A DNA stretch of 64,000 bases from Mediterraneibacter hominis (GTDB lineage Bacteria > Bacillota > Clostridia > Lachnospirales > Lachnospiraceae). Below, piece after piece: positions 42,283 to 52,141 of the stretch. Numbering within the stretch: position 1 is the first letter of the stretch; each line of letters opens with the position of its first letter. Below the pieces are notes generated by a model. The model saw nothing but the letters and a program-made list of their open reading frames with translations, was not told where the DNA came from and made no database searches. The stretch is taken from contig NZ_JACOPF010000001.1 of the NCBI RefSeq assembly GCF_014287475.1, positions 744,001 to 808,000 of the forward strand, written 5' to 3'. The translations under genes were made by a program, and so were the position numbers.

Positions 42283-42329
42283 GCCCGTCAAATATCCGCT
42301 TATGCAAGCATGGCGGCTGCCTAACGGGC
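42283..42329. repeat. Structured spacer upstream of the MATE gene
   Basis: GCCCGT and ACGGGC bracket a segment with GCTT-ATGC-AAGC inside, in the 42220-42341 spacer. The spacer carries no gene of its own; it shows the same GC-rich, palindrome-bearing look as the other spacers at 21.4, 39.2 and 40.3 kb. Confidence 0.35.
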
Positions 42330-42341
42330 TTATCGTGCAAA

Positions 42342-42382
42342 AAGAATACACATATCAACACGGGCATGATATGTGTATTCTT
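42342..42382 (-). terminator. Terminator of ilvC
   Basis: A perfect 16-bp stem (AAGAATACACATATCA with its complement, 9-nt loop) about 58 nt past the ilvC stop; the minus strand runs TTCTTTTTG at its end. Confidence 0.8.
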
Positions 42383-42439
42383 CCTTTTGCCGATCCCGGC
42401 TGACTCTTTACTTCTCCATGTCTGACTATCAAAAAAATC

Positions 42440-43471
<1,032 letters not shown>

Positions 43472-43522
43472 CTAAATTTTCACTTCGGCATCTTCCTGCC
43501 GTGTTTTCTAAAAATATATAGT

Positions 43523-43560
43523 TAAGGGCAATCCCCTTAGCTTTCCTTTGTACTACAAAG
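43523..43560 (-). other. Short hairpins in the ilvN-ilvC gap
   Basis: Two palindromes: CTTTGTA-C-TACAAAG at 43546-43560 right after the ilvN stop, and TAAGGG-CAATC-CCCTTA at 43523-43539. The second is followed on the minus strand by a weak T-rich run. They may be processing or partial termination sites within the operon. Confidence 0.4.
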
Positions 43561-43561
43561 C

Positions 43562-44062
43562 TCAATCGATATATGTAACATCCTTGCTGCCCCTGGACAG
43601 ACCGGTAATCCCAGTCCTTGCCAGCTCCAAAATCTCATAATCCTTGAGTAGATTTAAAAACGCCTCTAATTTTGATTGATTTCCCGTAAGCTCGATCATC
43701 AGAGATTCTTCTTCCACATCTACAATTTTCGCCCGAAAAATGTCTGCCACTGAAATAATCTCACCTCTCTGTGCAGCATTGGCGCGAAGCTTTACCATAA
43801 TCAATTCCCGATACACAGATTCTCCGTCTTTTAGAAGCTTGATCTCGATTACATCCTCCAGTTTTCTAACCTGCTTTTCAATCTGTGAAAGAATCCGTTC
43901 ATCCCCCGAAGCAACCACAGTAATCCTTGTAAATCTTGGGTCTGCTGTCATCCCTGCGGTGATACTGTCGATACTGTATCCCCTTCTACTGAACAGACCT
44001 GCAATCCGGCTTAACACGCCAGGATTATTGTCAACCAATAATGAATAGACCTGTTTTCTCAT
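43562..44062 (-). CDS. ilvN: Acetolactate synthase small (regulatory) subunit
   Basis: The 166-aa protein has an N-terminal ACT domain (YSLLVDNNPGVLSRIAGLFS, GYSIDSITAG) and the C-terminal regulatory domain typical of IlvN/IlvH. It confers valine feedback control on the catalytic subunit. No catalytic-subunit gene (ilvB) is in the window. It has its own sigma-A promoter and is followed by ilvC. Confidence 0.95.
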   Translation of the reverse strand: MRKQVYSLLVDNNPGVLSRIAGLFSRRGYSIDSITAGMTADPRFTRITVVASGDERILSQIEKQVRKLEDVIEIKLLKDGESVYRELIMVKLRANAAQRGEIISVADIFRAKIVDVEEESLMIELTGNQSKLEAFLNLLKDYEILELARTGITGLSRGSKDVTYID

Positions 44063-44103
44063 TTACTTCCTCACTTTCCTGATTGCTCTGACTTTCAAAA
44101 GGA

Positions 44104-44125
44104 AAAACAGAGTGCGTTCTGTTTT
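44104..44125 (-). promoter_or_regulatory. Hairpin at the 5' end of the ilvN transcript
   Basis: Minus strand AAAACAGA, 6 nt, TCTGTTTT, followed by TCC. It begins at about the predicted transcription start. It looks like a small terminator or 5' stabiliser. No leader peptide, T-box or T-loop was found. Confidence 0.45.
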
Positions 44126-44130
44126 CTATA

Positions 44131-44159
44131 ATATTAACAACTGCCTCTTCTTTTGTCAA
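44131..44159 (-). promoter_or_regulatory. Sigma-A promoter of ilvN-ilvC
   Basis: Minus strand TTGACA, 17 nt, TAATAT, in the gap after the ABC-F gene. Confidence 0.85.
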
Positions 44160-44189
44160 GAGAATCCGATCATAAATTCTTGATATTTC

Positions 44190-46004
44190 TTATCTTTCCA
44201 TCTTCTGCTGTTCTATCTGTTCTGCGAGTTCATTTAAATATATCCACCGTTCTGTTTTTTCTTCCAGCTGCTTTTCTACTTGTTCTTTTTCTTTCATAAT
44301 CTCATACAGACGCGCGGAATTCGTCGCATTCTTAAGCACCTCTTCCTCTAAGCTCTGTATCGTATTTTCTAGTTTCTCAATCTCCTCATCAATACACGCA
44401 TATTCTCTCTGCTCCTGATAAGAAAATTTAAGCTTTGCCGGCTGGTTTTTCTTCCATGTCTGCTTCTTGTCCTTTTCTCCTTTTTTCTCTTTTGGTTCTC
44501 TTGGTGCTTTCTCTCCCTCTTTTGCCTGCTTCGCCTCCAGGTAGTCTGTATATCCACCCTCATATTGTACAAGCCTGCCGTTTCCTTCAAAAGCAAATAT
44601 CCGGTCTGCAATGGTATCCAAAAAATACCGGTCATGGGAAACTGCAATGACAATACCCGCAAAAGAATCCAGATACTCTTCTAGTATGTGAAGTGTAGGA
44701 ATGTCCAAATCATTCGTCGGCTCATCTAACAGCAAAACATTCGGAGCACTCATTAAAACCTTCAATAAGTACAACCGACGTTTCTCCCCTCCTGACAATT
44801 TCGATACAGGAGTATACTGTAGGGCAGCATCAAACAGAAAACGCTCCAGCATTTGAGACGCCGATATCTTTCCCTCTTTTACCGGAACATATTCGCCTAC
44901 CTCCCGAATGGAATCGATCACTCTCTGTGTTGTGTCCATCTGCGGTGTCTCCTGTGCAAAATATCCTATCTTTACTGTCTCTCCAATCTCAATTGTCCCT
45001 CTGTCTGGTTCTAATTCTCCTGCCAGAAGCTTCATCAGAGTAGACTTACCGCATCCATTCTCTCCTATAATTCCAAGTCTTTGATTTTTCAACACAATAT
45101 AGCTAAAATCCGTAAGAAGCGGCTTCTCTTTATATCCTTTGCAGATATGGGACAGTTCGATTGTCTTTTTTCCCATCCGGCTTTGTACAGACTCTATCTC
45201 CACTGTCCTATCCTGATTTGGATCCGCCTGATTTTTTAGTTCCTTAAGCCTTAAAAGCCTTGCCTTTTGTTTTGTACTTCGTGCACGGCAGCCGCGCTTC
45301 GCCCATTCTATTTCCGCCCGCAATATGCTGTTTCTCTTCCTCTGTGAAGCGGCCTCCATTTCTTCTCTTAATGCCTTCAACTCCAGAAATCTTGAGTAAT
45401 TTGCTTCGTATTCAAAAAGTTTTCCATGGCTGATTTCTAAAATTCGGTTTGTCACCCTATCCAAAAAATACCGATCATGCGTTACCATAATAACGCTTCC
45501 CTTAAACCGGTTCAGATACTCCTCCAGCCACACCACCATTTCATTGTCCAAATGGTTCGTCGGCTCATCCAGAATCAGTATTTCCGCCGGATTTATCAGA
45601 GTTCTTGCAAGGGCGGCACGCTTTTTCTGACCGCCGGAAAGCTGCCGGACATCTGCCTCATGTTCCAAAAGCCCAAGGCGGTTCAAAATACGCTTTGCTT
45701 CACTGGCCATTTTCCATTCTTCCTTTTGTATTTTTCCTGCCATCACATACGATAGTACCGTCTCTTCCTTTGTAAAGACCGGATTTTGAGGAAGATAGGC
45801 AATCTGAACTCCATTTTTCGTGACAATCTGCCCTGCGTCTGCCGTCTCTAATCCAGCGATAATTTTTAAAAAAGTAGTTTTTCCAGTTCCGTTAATCCCA
45901 ATGATCCCAATCTTGTCCTCCTCATGGATTCCATAGGAGACGTCGTCCAAAATACATTTTTCTCCATATATTTTGCTGATGTGTTCTATATTTAAAATAT
46001 TCAT
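44190..46004 (-). CDS. ABC-F family ATPase (Uup/YfmR-like)
   Basis: The 604-aa protein has two ABC domains and no membrane part: Walker A GINGTGKTT (36-44) and GENGCGKST, signatures LSGGQKKRAALARTL and LSGGEKRRLYLLKVL. An inter-domain linker with two basic helices and a C-terminal coiled coil (about 545-604) after a K/E-rich link are present. The C-terminal coiled coil is typical of Uup/YfmR, which act on ribosomes or DNA rather than giving antibiotic resistance. It has its own promoter inside the end of the upstream gene. Confidence 0.9.
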   Translation of the reverse strand: MNILNIEHISKIYGEKCILDDVSYGIHEEDKIGIIGINGTGKTTFLKIIAGLETADAGQIVTKNGVQIAYLPQNPVFTKEETVLSYVMAGKIQKEEWKMASEAKRILNRLGLLEHEADVRQLSGGQKKRAALARTLINPAEILILDEPTNHLDNEMVVWLEEYLNRFKGSVIMVTHDRYFLDRVTNRILEISHGKLFEYEANYSRFLELKALREEMEAASQRKRNSILRAEIEWAKRGCRARSTKQKARLLRLKELKNQADPNQDRTVEIESVQSRMGKKTIELSHICKGYKEKPLLTDFSYIVLKNQRLGIIGENGCGKSTLMKLLAGELEPDRGTIEIGETVKIGYFAQETPQMDTTQRVIDSIREVGEYVPVKEGKISASQMLERFLFDAALQYTPVSKLSGGEKRRLYLLKVLMSAPNVLLLDEPTNDLDIPTLHILEEYLDSFAGIVIAVSHDRYFLDTIADRIFAFEGNGRLVQYEGGYTDYLEAKQAKEGEKAPREPKEKKGEKDKKQTWKKNQPAKLKFSYQEQREYACIDEEIEKLENTIQSLEEEVLKNATNSARLYEIMKEKEQVEKQLEEKTERWIYLNELAEQIEQQKMER

Positions 46005-46051
46005 AGACTCATTTCGCCTTTCCTCTTTGTCGTTTCTTACAACACCTCTCT

Positions 46052-46080
46052 ATCATAAAATATTTATGCGCTCTTAGCAA
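46052..46080 (-). promoter_or_regulatory. Sigma-A promoter of the ABC-F gene
   Basis: Minus strand TTGCTA, 17 nt, TATGAT. The -35 overlaps the stop codon region of the upstream membrane-protein gene. Confidence 0.75.
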
Positions 46081-47102
46081 GAGTCCAGTCTGTTCCGGCT
46101 TTTCAATTGATTCCATATGACTACAAAGAAACTCACTATCAGCAAAAAATAAAAATTAAGTCCTCTGCTGATCAGCATAGAGGGAATCAGATACAGACTT
46201 GAAAACACCTGTAAAAATACGTTTTTGTACATCAGCTCTGTAATCCCCTGCGAGCCCGGCAATGGCAGCATATCCACAGCTATATAGATACATGCCTGTA
46301 AAAGAATCACCTTATAACCGCCTGTCCCACGCATTCCAAGTCCCAGATACACCATATACGTTAAAACAAACAGGCTTGCTCTCTGTAAAAAGGTAATACC
46401 GACCACAACGAAAAGCTTTTTCTTGTGCAGAAGTAAATACTGTACCGCTCTCTGGTAATTTTCTACGAACCCTTCCAGTTTTTCCTGCCGCGAAACGGAC
46501 GGTTTCATCAGTTTCATCCGTACTCCTATCCCTATAAAAAGAACTGCCGCCTTCTTTATTATATGTGGAACAAGCATAATGGAAAGAATCAACACAACTA
46601 CAAGTATATTCAAGGAAAGTCCTGTCAGGTATAACAGAAAGTACCCTTTTAATTCTGCTTTAAGCTGTCCGTGCCAAAACAACAGAAGTCCGATTCCTAT
46701 CCCTACCAGCACAAATTTATAGATTAAAGCAACGGTCATTAAAACAACGGTGCTGTCGGAAACTCTGTTTCCGTCTTTCTTCATATAATAAAGCTGCACC
46801 GGCTGTCCGCCTGTTGCCGACGGTGTGATACCAGAATAGAAAAAGCCGATGAATGAATAAGCAATGCAGCGCATAAGCCCACTCTTTCCTTCCATGGAAC
46901 GAAGCAGATACCAGATCATTGTACCTTCTGCACTGACAAAAAATAAAGCGAGCCCTGCCGCTAGTATCAGACAAATCGGAGACATCTGAAGAACAGCCCT
47001 CTGAATCTGCCACAGATCTTGTCCATAAAACAGGGTATAAAAGGTAAGTCCCATAACGAGAAAGAAAAATCCAATCTGAAGTACTCTCTTTTTCATGCCC
47101 AT
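46074..47102 (-). CDS. LPG-synthase-like integral membrane protein (UPF0104/AglD type)
   Basis: The 342-aa protein has about eight membrane segments. SFIGFFYSGITPSATGGQPVQ and the LPLPGSQGITE region are family signatures of the flippase-like domain of lysylphosphatidylglycerol synthases. There is no cytosolic aminoacyl-transferase domain, so it is not itself a full MprF. Such stand-alone proteins are thought to move or modify lipids. It follows the NlpC/P60-like gene by 10 nt. Confidence 0.85.
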   Translation of the reverse strand: MGMKKRVLQIGFFFLVMGLTFYTLFYGQDLWQIQRAVLQMSPICLILAAGLALFFVSAEGTMIWYLLRSMEGKSGLMRCIAYSFIGFFYSGITPSATGGQPVQLYYMKKDGNRVSDSTVVLMTVALIYKFVLVGIGIGLLLFWHGQLKAELKGYFLLYLTGLSLNILVVVLILSIMLVPHIIKKAAVLFIGIGVRMKLMKPSVSRQEKLEGFVENYQRAVQYLLLHKKKLFVVVGITFLQRASLFVLTYMVYLGLGMRGTGGYKVILLQACIYIAVDMLPLPGSQGITELMYKNVFLQVFSSLYLIPSMLISRGLNFYFLLIVSFFVVIWNQLKSRNRLDSC

Positions 47103-47112
47103 ACCCTGTCCC

Positions 47113-47709
47113 TCACAGATTCTCCGGCAAAAGCAGCCGAGATGACCGGCACCTTCTGCCTTTTTGCAGACAAAAGCTCTCTTTGTGTGTGCATAAGTCT
47201 CTTAGCTTTCCCTCAAAAATTTTCTCTTTCTCTGGATATTCATAAAAATCCTTTGGCGTTACCAAAGAGAAATGCTTCCCCCACCGGCATATACCTGCGT
47301 CCTCAAACAGCTTTCCTATATAAGAGGAACAGGTATAATGGTTTTTCTGGTAAAAAGGACGGTTCATCAGAATAAAGAAAAGCCCCAGAACTGCATAGTG
47401 ATACCGAAACCGTTTTTTCATTGCTTTCTGCAATGTACGCTCTATATATTCCTTTTGTTCTTTCGAACAGGTGATTCTACAGATCATGTAGTCCGCCTGC
47501 GGAAATGTCCGCAGTATCTTTTTCTTATCTTCCTTCTCAAACCCTGCGATAAGAGGAATAGAAGGATGCCTTCTCCCTATGCTGTATGCTTCCGTCAAGG
47601 AGGCGTCTAGTGACACCACTACATGGATATATTTCTGTTTCAGCCTCTTTCGGATCATACGGGCAAAGAACCCTGGTGTATCTACAAATGCAATATAAAT
47701 TTCTGCCAT
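47113..47709 (-). CDS. Permuted NlpC/P60 (YiiX-like) cysteine hydrolase candidate
   Basis: The 198-aa protein has a possible catalytic His in YIHVVVSLD near residue 29 and a Cys in NHYTCSSYIGKLFE near 145. His before Cys is the reverse of classical NlpC/P60 and fits the permuted papain-like group. It has no signal peptide, so it is probably cytosolic. Members act on amide or ester bonds in peptidoglycan-like or lipid substrates, but no activity can be assigned. It lies between a GT2 gene (14 nt) and the LPG-like membrane protein. Confidence 0.65.
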   Translation of the reverse strand: MAEIYIAFVDTPGFFARMIRKRLKQKYIHVVVSLDASLTEAYSIGRRHPSIPLIAGFEKEDKKKILRTFPQADYMICRITCSKEQKEYIERTLQKAMKKRFRYHYAVLGLFFILMNRPFYQKNHYTCSSYIGKLFEDAGICRWGKHFSLVTPKDFYEYPEKEKIFEGKLRDLCTHKESFCLQKGRRCRSSRLLLPENL

Positions 47710-47723
47710 CTCCTATCTCCCTC

Positions 47724-48755
47724 CTACTGAAACTGATAAAGCCTTCGTGCCACTCTGTATCCTCCTACCGTGATTTTTCCTCCCAGCTTCCCTGGAAGAT
47801 AGGAAAAACCACTCAAGGTCGTATAGCGCAGACGGTAGTATAATGCCTTGTTCTCTCCGCGGATTTTTTCCCACATATCTTTACGTTTCCTGTGTGCATC
47901 TTCTGTCTGTATCAGAAGTAAGTGAATGGAGGATATAGTAAGCATAATAGAAATATTTCTCGTCATATAAGAGGCTAGTTTTGGTGAAATCGCCTTTACT
48001 GCTTTTAAGTCTACACAACGTGCCACTATATCTGTCACTCTGATCTGCTGATCAATCCGCTGCATCAGAACCCTTTCATTGACCGACTGATCCTCTCTTC
48101 CCAGATAATATTGATACAAGTCCACATCCATATAATAGATCTGTTTTACAAAAGGCAAAGGCTGATAGGCAAACAGATTGTCCACATAAAAGGTATGTTC
48201 TGGCAGCCTTACTTTGCTCTTTCTTAAGATTTCTGTTTTAAAGATAAGGGCATGCATGACTAAATACTGGGAAGGACGGAAACGCCCTATCGAATCCCAG
48301 CCGCACATTTTTTCATTTGGAAATATATTTCTATAATGAATAGAATGTGTAGTTCCCTCATCCAGATGATTGTAAACATAGTTGCACACGAATAAATCTG
48401 GTATTTTTGTATTTTCTTCCATATGGCAGAAATTTTTAATCTGAGCCAGAAGTTTTTTGTAAGCATCTCTGTCAAGCCAGTCATCTGAATCCACGACTTT
48501 AAAGTAGACGCCCTGTGCCAGCTCCATTCCCTTGTTCACACCGGAGCCATGCCCTCCATTTGCCTTATGTATCACCTTTACTATATTTGCATAGTTTGCT
48601 TCGTATTCATCTGCAATCTGTCCTGTATTGTCAGAAGAACCGTCATCAATAATCAAAATCTCTACATCCTCCCCGCCTTCCAAAAGAGAGTCTATACATC
48701 TTTTCATATATTCCTCTGAATTAAAACACGGCACTGTAACTGTAAGATATTTCAT
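47724..48755 (-). CDS. Family 2 glycosyltransferase
   Basis: The 343-aa protein has the GT-A fold start LTVTVPCFNSEEYMKRCIDS, DDGSSDNTG (near 38) and the metal-binding VVDSDDW (near 92). The C-terminal half is helical and has no membrane segment. It probably transfers a sugar to an envelope polymer or lipid. It is the first gene of the three-gene group GT2, NlpC-like, LPG-like and has GGAGG before its ATG. Confidence 0.9.
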   Translation of the reverse strand: MKYLTVTVPCFNSEEYMKRCIDSLLEGGEDVEILIIDDGSSDNTGQIADEYEANYANIVKVIHKANGGHGSGVNKGMELAQGVYFKVVDSDDWLDRDAYKKLLAQIKNFCHMEENTKIPDLFVCNYVYNHLDEGTTHSIHYRNIFPNEKMCGWDSIGRFRPSQYLVMHALIFKTEILRKSKVRLPEHTFYVDNLFAYQPLPFVKQIYYMDVDLYQYYLGREDQSVNERVLMQRIDQQIRVTDIVARCVDLKAVKAISPKLASYMTRNISIMLTISSIHLLLIQTEDAHRKRKDMWEKIRGENKALYYRLRYTTLSGFSYLPGKLGGKITVGGYRVARRLYQFQ

Positions 48756-48855
48756 CCTGCCATTCCTCCTGGTCGTCTTTTTCCTTTTTCCAATACAGTT
48801 TATCGTGCTTTTCTTAAAATCAGCGGGAGAGATTTCTTAAGATATTGTGCTTAAA

Positions 48856-48885
48856 ATCTTAGAATTTTCTAAATTTTTCTTTCAA
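48856..48885 (-). promoter_or_regulatory. Candidate promoter of the GT2 cluster
   Basis: Minus strand TTGAAA, 18 nt, TAAGAT. The 48756-48949 gap also serves the divergent gene at 48950, whose promoter probably uses the TATACC near 48912. Confidence 0.45.
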
Positions 48886-48949
48886 TACTTGAGTACAGCA
48901 GAAAAAAGTTATACCATATATAGAGTTATTTATGAAAGTGAGGGATTTT

Positions 48950-49651
48950 ATGAGTTCAAGAAAAAAGCTCTCTACTATATTCGATGATGATTTTGAAGTT
49001 ACTTATGAAGAAGAACCGTCTGTCTTTACTGACGATTATCATACAGACGCCTCCAGACAGAGGCAATTTGAAGAAGTAGAATATGATGAATATGATGACA
49101 CTCCTACCGTCCGCAGGAAAAGGCGAGACCATAGCTTAGTCCCTCTCGCAGCGCCCATACGAAAGGGCGGAAAAGCGCTTTCTAAATTTTCCAGCGCCTT
49201 AATCCGCCAGCTTTCTGTCATCCTGATTCTGTCAATTATGTGTTTTGCAGCTTATAACTTCTGGCGTGGAAGCGCCCTCTACGGAGATATAGCAGAAGCC
49301 TTTGAAACAATGGAAATATCGCCTGTTCTCGCCGCATATTTCAGTGTAGCGGCTGTTTTTCTACTGTTTGAGCTCCTCTCTCTTCTGTGGGCAATGACAC
49401 GCACAAGAGTCCGGGACGGCTTCACTTCCTGGAAAGAGGACACCGGCAGAGGTATGTTTTCCTTCATTGCGGTGTTTGTCTCTTCCTACCTTGCCTTTCT
49501 CCTGAACCGTTTTATTCCAGAGTCCCCAGAGGTCCTATACGGACTCAAAGGCGCTCTGGACGTCTACGGTTCCTTACACAATGTCCTGTTTGGGCTGTGC
49601 GCAGCAGGGGTGATTTCCTGTCTGATACGCAAATATAAGTCCAATGCATAG
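48950..49651 (+). CDS. Membrane protein of unknown function with charged N-terminal tail
   Basis: I do not recognise the family. The 233-aa protein has a soluble, strongly acidic then basic N-terminus (about residues 1-75, with EEVEYDEYDD followed by RRKRRD), then about four membrane helices, ending IRKYKSNA. The ATG at 48950 is preceded by GAGGGA; an ATG at 48932 is in frame but lacks a site. It is divergent from the GT2 cluster and converges on the nucleoside-kinase gene, 10 nt apart with no visible terminator. Confidence 0.8.
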   Translation: MSSRKKLSTIFDDDFEVTYEEEPSVFTDDYHTDASRQRQFEEVEYDEYDDTPTVRRKRRDHSLVPLAAPIRKGGKALSKFSSALIRQLSVILILSIMCFAAYNFWRGSALYGDIAEAFETMEISPVLAAYFSVAAVFLLFELLSLLWAMTRTRVRDGFTSWKEDTGRGMFSFIAVFVSSYLAFLLNRFIPESPEVLYGLKGALDVYGSLHNVLFGLCAAGVISCLIRKYKSNA

Positions 49652-49661
49652 CCGAAAGGTT

Positions 49662-51332
49662 TTACACATGGAAGCATCCGCCGCCGATAAATTCTCTAAG
49701 CAGGGAATTTGTCGGCACATATTCGCTCCCAATACCTACAAAATAATCAAAAAATTTCAAAAGCCTTTTTGCCTCCGAATATTCCGGTGAACGTTTTTCC
49801 ACACCGAATAAAAGAGGCTCTACATATTGTTTTAGCACCGCCAATTCATATAAGAGGGAAGAATTAAACATCACATCTGCCTCTTCCTGGAACGGAAAAA
49901 TATTTTCTTCTTCTCCCCTTCTCACAGACTGCCACATTGCGATTGTCTTTTTTGCAGATGCTCCCCTGGTCCTAGCATCTCTTACCAGCCTTCGGATCAG
50001 CCGTCCGTCTGTGGACGGTATTCTGTTATGCTCGTCAATATTTAGCTGTGTCAGTGCGCTGATATATATTTTAAATTTATTCGAATCAGAAAGTGCTGCC
50101 GTTAATTTTGGATTCAGACAATGTATACCCTCAATCACAAGAATATCATTTTCTCCAAGCTTCTTTGGCTTTGCATCAAAGGTACGGGTGCCTGTTTTGA
50201 AATTAAATATCGGCAGATATACTTCTTTACCCGCAAGTAAATTCTCCATGTCTTCATTGAATTTTTCCACGTCAATTGCCTCAAGACACTCGAAATTATA
50301 ATTGCCGTTTTCATCCCGAGGGGTATCCTCTCTGTTTACAAAATAGTTGTCTACCGCAATCGGATGCGGTTTCATTCCGTTTACTCTAAGCTGTATAGAC
50401 AGGCGATGTGAGAATGTTGTCTTTCCCGACGATGAAGGCCCGGCAATCAATACAAACTTCACGCCCTTTCGTCCGGCAATCCTCTTGGCGATCTCTGCAA
50501 TCTGCCTCTCCTGATATGCTTCCTGGACGAGCACCACTTCCCGCATATCATATTTTGTAATCATGTCATTGAGCGCTCCTACTGTATCAATTTCCTGGCT
50601 GTCTCCCCACTCGATCGATTCCTTCAGCACATGGAACAGCTTCGGACTTGGGACAAACGGTGCGACCTTCTCTGGCGCTTCCTTCACCGGCATTTGTATG
50701 ACAAATCCTTCATCATACAGATGAAGAGAAAAATACTTCAGACATCCTGCATCTGGTACCATATAGCCATAGTAATAATCCTCAAATTCATTCATGCTGT
50801 AAATATTGACCTTGGACACTCTTCGATACTCAAAAAGCCTTTCTTTGTCATACATCCCATGCCTTCGGAACAGCTCAACCGCCTCTGTTGTATGAATAGA
50901 ACGTTTCTCTATCGGAATTCTCTTTTTGCAAAGACTGCACATTCTTTTCTCCACCTTTGCAAGAAATTCCTGGTTCAGCTCTACATCCCCTTCTATCGTA
51001 CAGTAATATCCTTTGCTCATAGAAAAATGAATCCGTACACGTTCTACCGTATCGTGCCCGCCTACATCATGCACTGCCTTCACCAGAAGAAAACACATGC
51101 TCCTTTTATAAGCAGCATGCCCGATTGGATCTTCTGTTGTCAAAAAAGAAATCTCACAATCCGCTTCCACCGTCTTTGTCAGTTCCTGTAACCGGAACTG
51201 GTTTACGTAAACCAGTACAATCTGGTGTGCGTATCTCTCTTGAAATTCCTCAGCTATCTTCTGGTATGTTGTACCTGCCTTATATGTCCGTGTCTCACTT
51301 CCAATTTTTACTTTACAATTATTCTCTTTCAT
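49662..51332 (-). CDS. Nucleoside kinase with TGS-like and ThrRS-editing-like N-terminus
   Basis: The 556-aa protein has an N-terminal TGS-like domain (1-65), a threonyl-tRNA-synthetase-like second domain (about 70-200) and a C-terminal uridine-kinase/phosphoribulokinase domain with P-loop GPSSSGKTT (298-306). This is the common Clostridia multi-domain udk-like protein. The catalytic role is nucleoside phosphorylation by homology; the role of the N-terminal part is not established. It lies 26 nt after nif3. Confidence 0.88.
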   Translation of the reverse strand: MKENNCKVKIGSETRTYKAGTTYQKIAEEFQERYAHQIVLVYVNQFRLQELTKTVEADCEISFLTTEDPIGHAAYKRSMCFLLVKAVHDVGGHDTVERVRIHFSMSKGYYCTIEGDVELNQEFLAKVEKRMCSLCKKRIPIEKRSIHTTEAVELFRRHGMYDKERLFEYRRVSKVNIYSMNEFEDYYYGYMVPDAGCLKYFSLHLYDEGFVIQMPVKEAPEKVAPFVPSPKLFHVLKESIEWGDSQEIDTVGALNDMITKYDMREVVLVQEAYQERQIAEIAKRIAGRKGVKFVLIAGPSSSGKTTFSHRLSIQLRVNGMKPHPIAVDNYFVNREDTPRDENGNYNFECLEAIDVEKFNEDMENLLAGKEVYLPIFNFKTGTRTFDAKPKKLGENDILVIEGIHCLNPKLTAALSDSNKFKIYISALTQLNIDEHNRIPSTDGRLIRRLVRDARTRGASAKKTIAMWQSVRRGEEENIFPFQEEADVMFNSSLLYELAVLKQYVEPLLFGVEKRSPEYSEAKRLLKFFDYFVGIGSEYVPTNSLLREFIGGGCFHV

Positions 51333-51358
51333 CCTGCCTCCTTATTGATTGTATACTA

Positions 51359-52141
51359 TTATACAACTTGAAATGGATGCACAATCGGCGCCGTCATAAT
51401 TTCAAGGTCTGGAAAATTCTTTTCCAGGAATCGTTTCATGTCGTCGATAAAAATATATTCTGTCCCGTAGTGTCCGGCGTCGATCACAGACAGTCCCTGC
51501 TCCACAGCATCTAAACCGTCATGGTGTCCAATATCCCCTGTCACAAGCACATCTGCTTTTTTCACAACTGCCGCTTGTACAGCGCTGTGTCCGCTTCCTG
51601 GGGAGACCGCAAGTCTTTTTACCTCTCTTTGCATGTCTCCGAATATTTTCAGGGAATCTAATTTTAGTTTATGTTTCACATAGCCGCAACATTCTTTCAA
51701 AGACATTTTATAAGGCAGCTCCCCTATTCTTCCTATTCCATCTTCTTTTCCTTCTATTTGTATTGTAGTATCCAGCACCTCCGTCTTTTCCAGGCCCAGC
51801 ATTTTCTCTGCCACATATGCCATCCTCAGCACATCATAATTTGTATGCATTGCATAATACGCAATGTCAGACTGAATCAGTTCCACAAGTCTTCTGCCTA
51901 TAAAATTTGTATCTGTCACACTTTTTAAAGGAGAAAAAATAAGAGGATGATGAGTAATCAGCATGTCCGCCCCGGCTGCTTCTGCTTGTTTTATCACATC
52001 CCCTGTCGCATCCAGCGCAATATACATTCTGTGTACTTCTTTTTCATTTCTGCCTGCCAAAAGCCCTACATTGTCAAAGTCCAGCGCCGCTTCCCTGGGA
52101 TATGCTGCTTCTATCACTTTTGTTATTTCTTTACAAAGCAT
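51359..52141 (-). CDS. Nif3-like dinuclear metal protein
   Basis: The 260-aa protein has the metal-binding stretches DMLITHHPLIFSP and AGHYGTEYIF near the two ends. NIF3 proteins form hexameric rings with a two-metal site; GTP cyclohydrolase 1 type 2 has been claimed but the role is not certain. It lacks the central insert seen in long homologues. It overlaps trmK by 11 nt, a constant pairing in Firmicutes. Confidence 0.93.
   Translation of the reverse strand: MLCKEITKVIEAAYPREAALDFDNVGLLAGRNEKEVHRMYIALDATGDVIKQAEAAGADMLITHHPLIFSPLKSVTDTNFIGRRLVELIQSDIAYYAMHTNYDVLRMAYVAEKMLGLEKTEVLDTTIQIEGKEDGIGRIGELPYKMSLKECCGYVKHKLKLDSLKIFGDMQREVKRLAVSPGSGHSAVQAAVVKKADVLVTGDIGHHDGLDAVEQGLSVIDAGHYGTEYIFIDDMKRFLEKNFPDLEIMTAPIVHPFQVV

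Noticed and set aside
44190..46004. ABC-F protein considered as an antibiotic resistance gene
   Set aside because: The C-terminal coiled coil and core-genome setting fit the Uup/YfmR housekeeping type. Nothing indicates a resistance subgroup or mobility.
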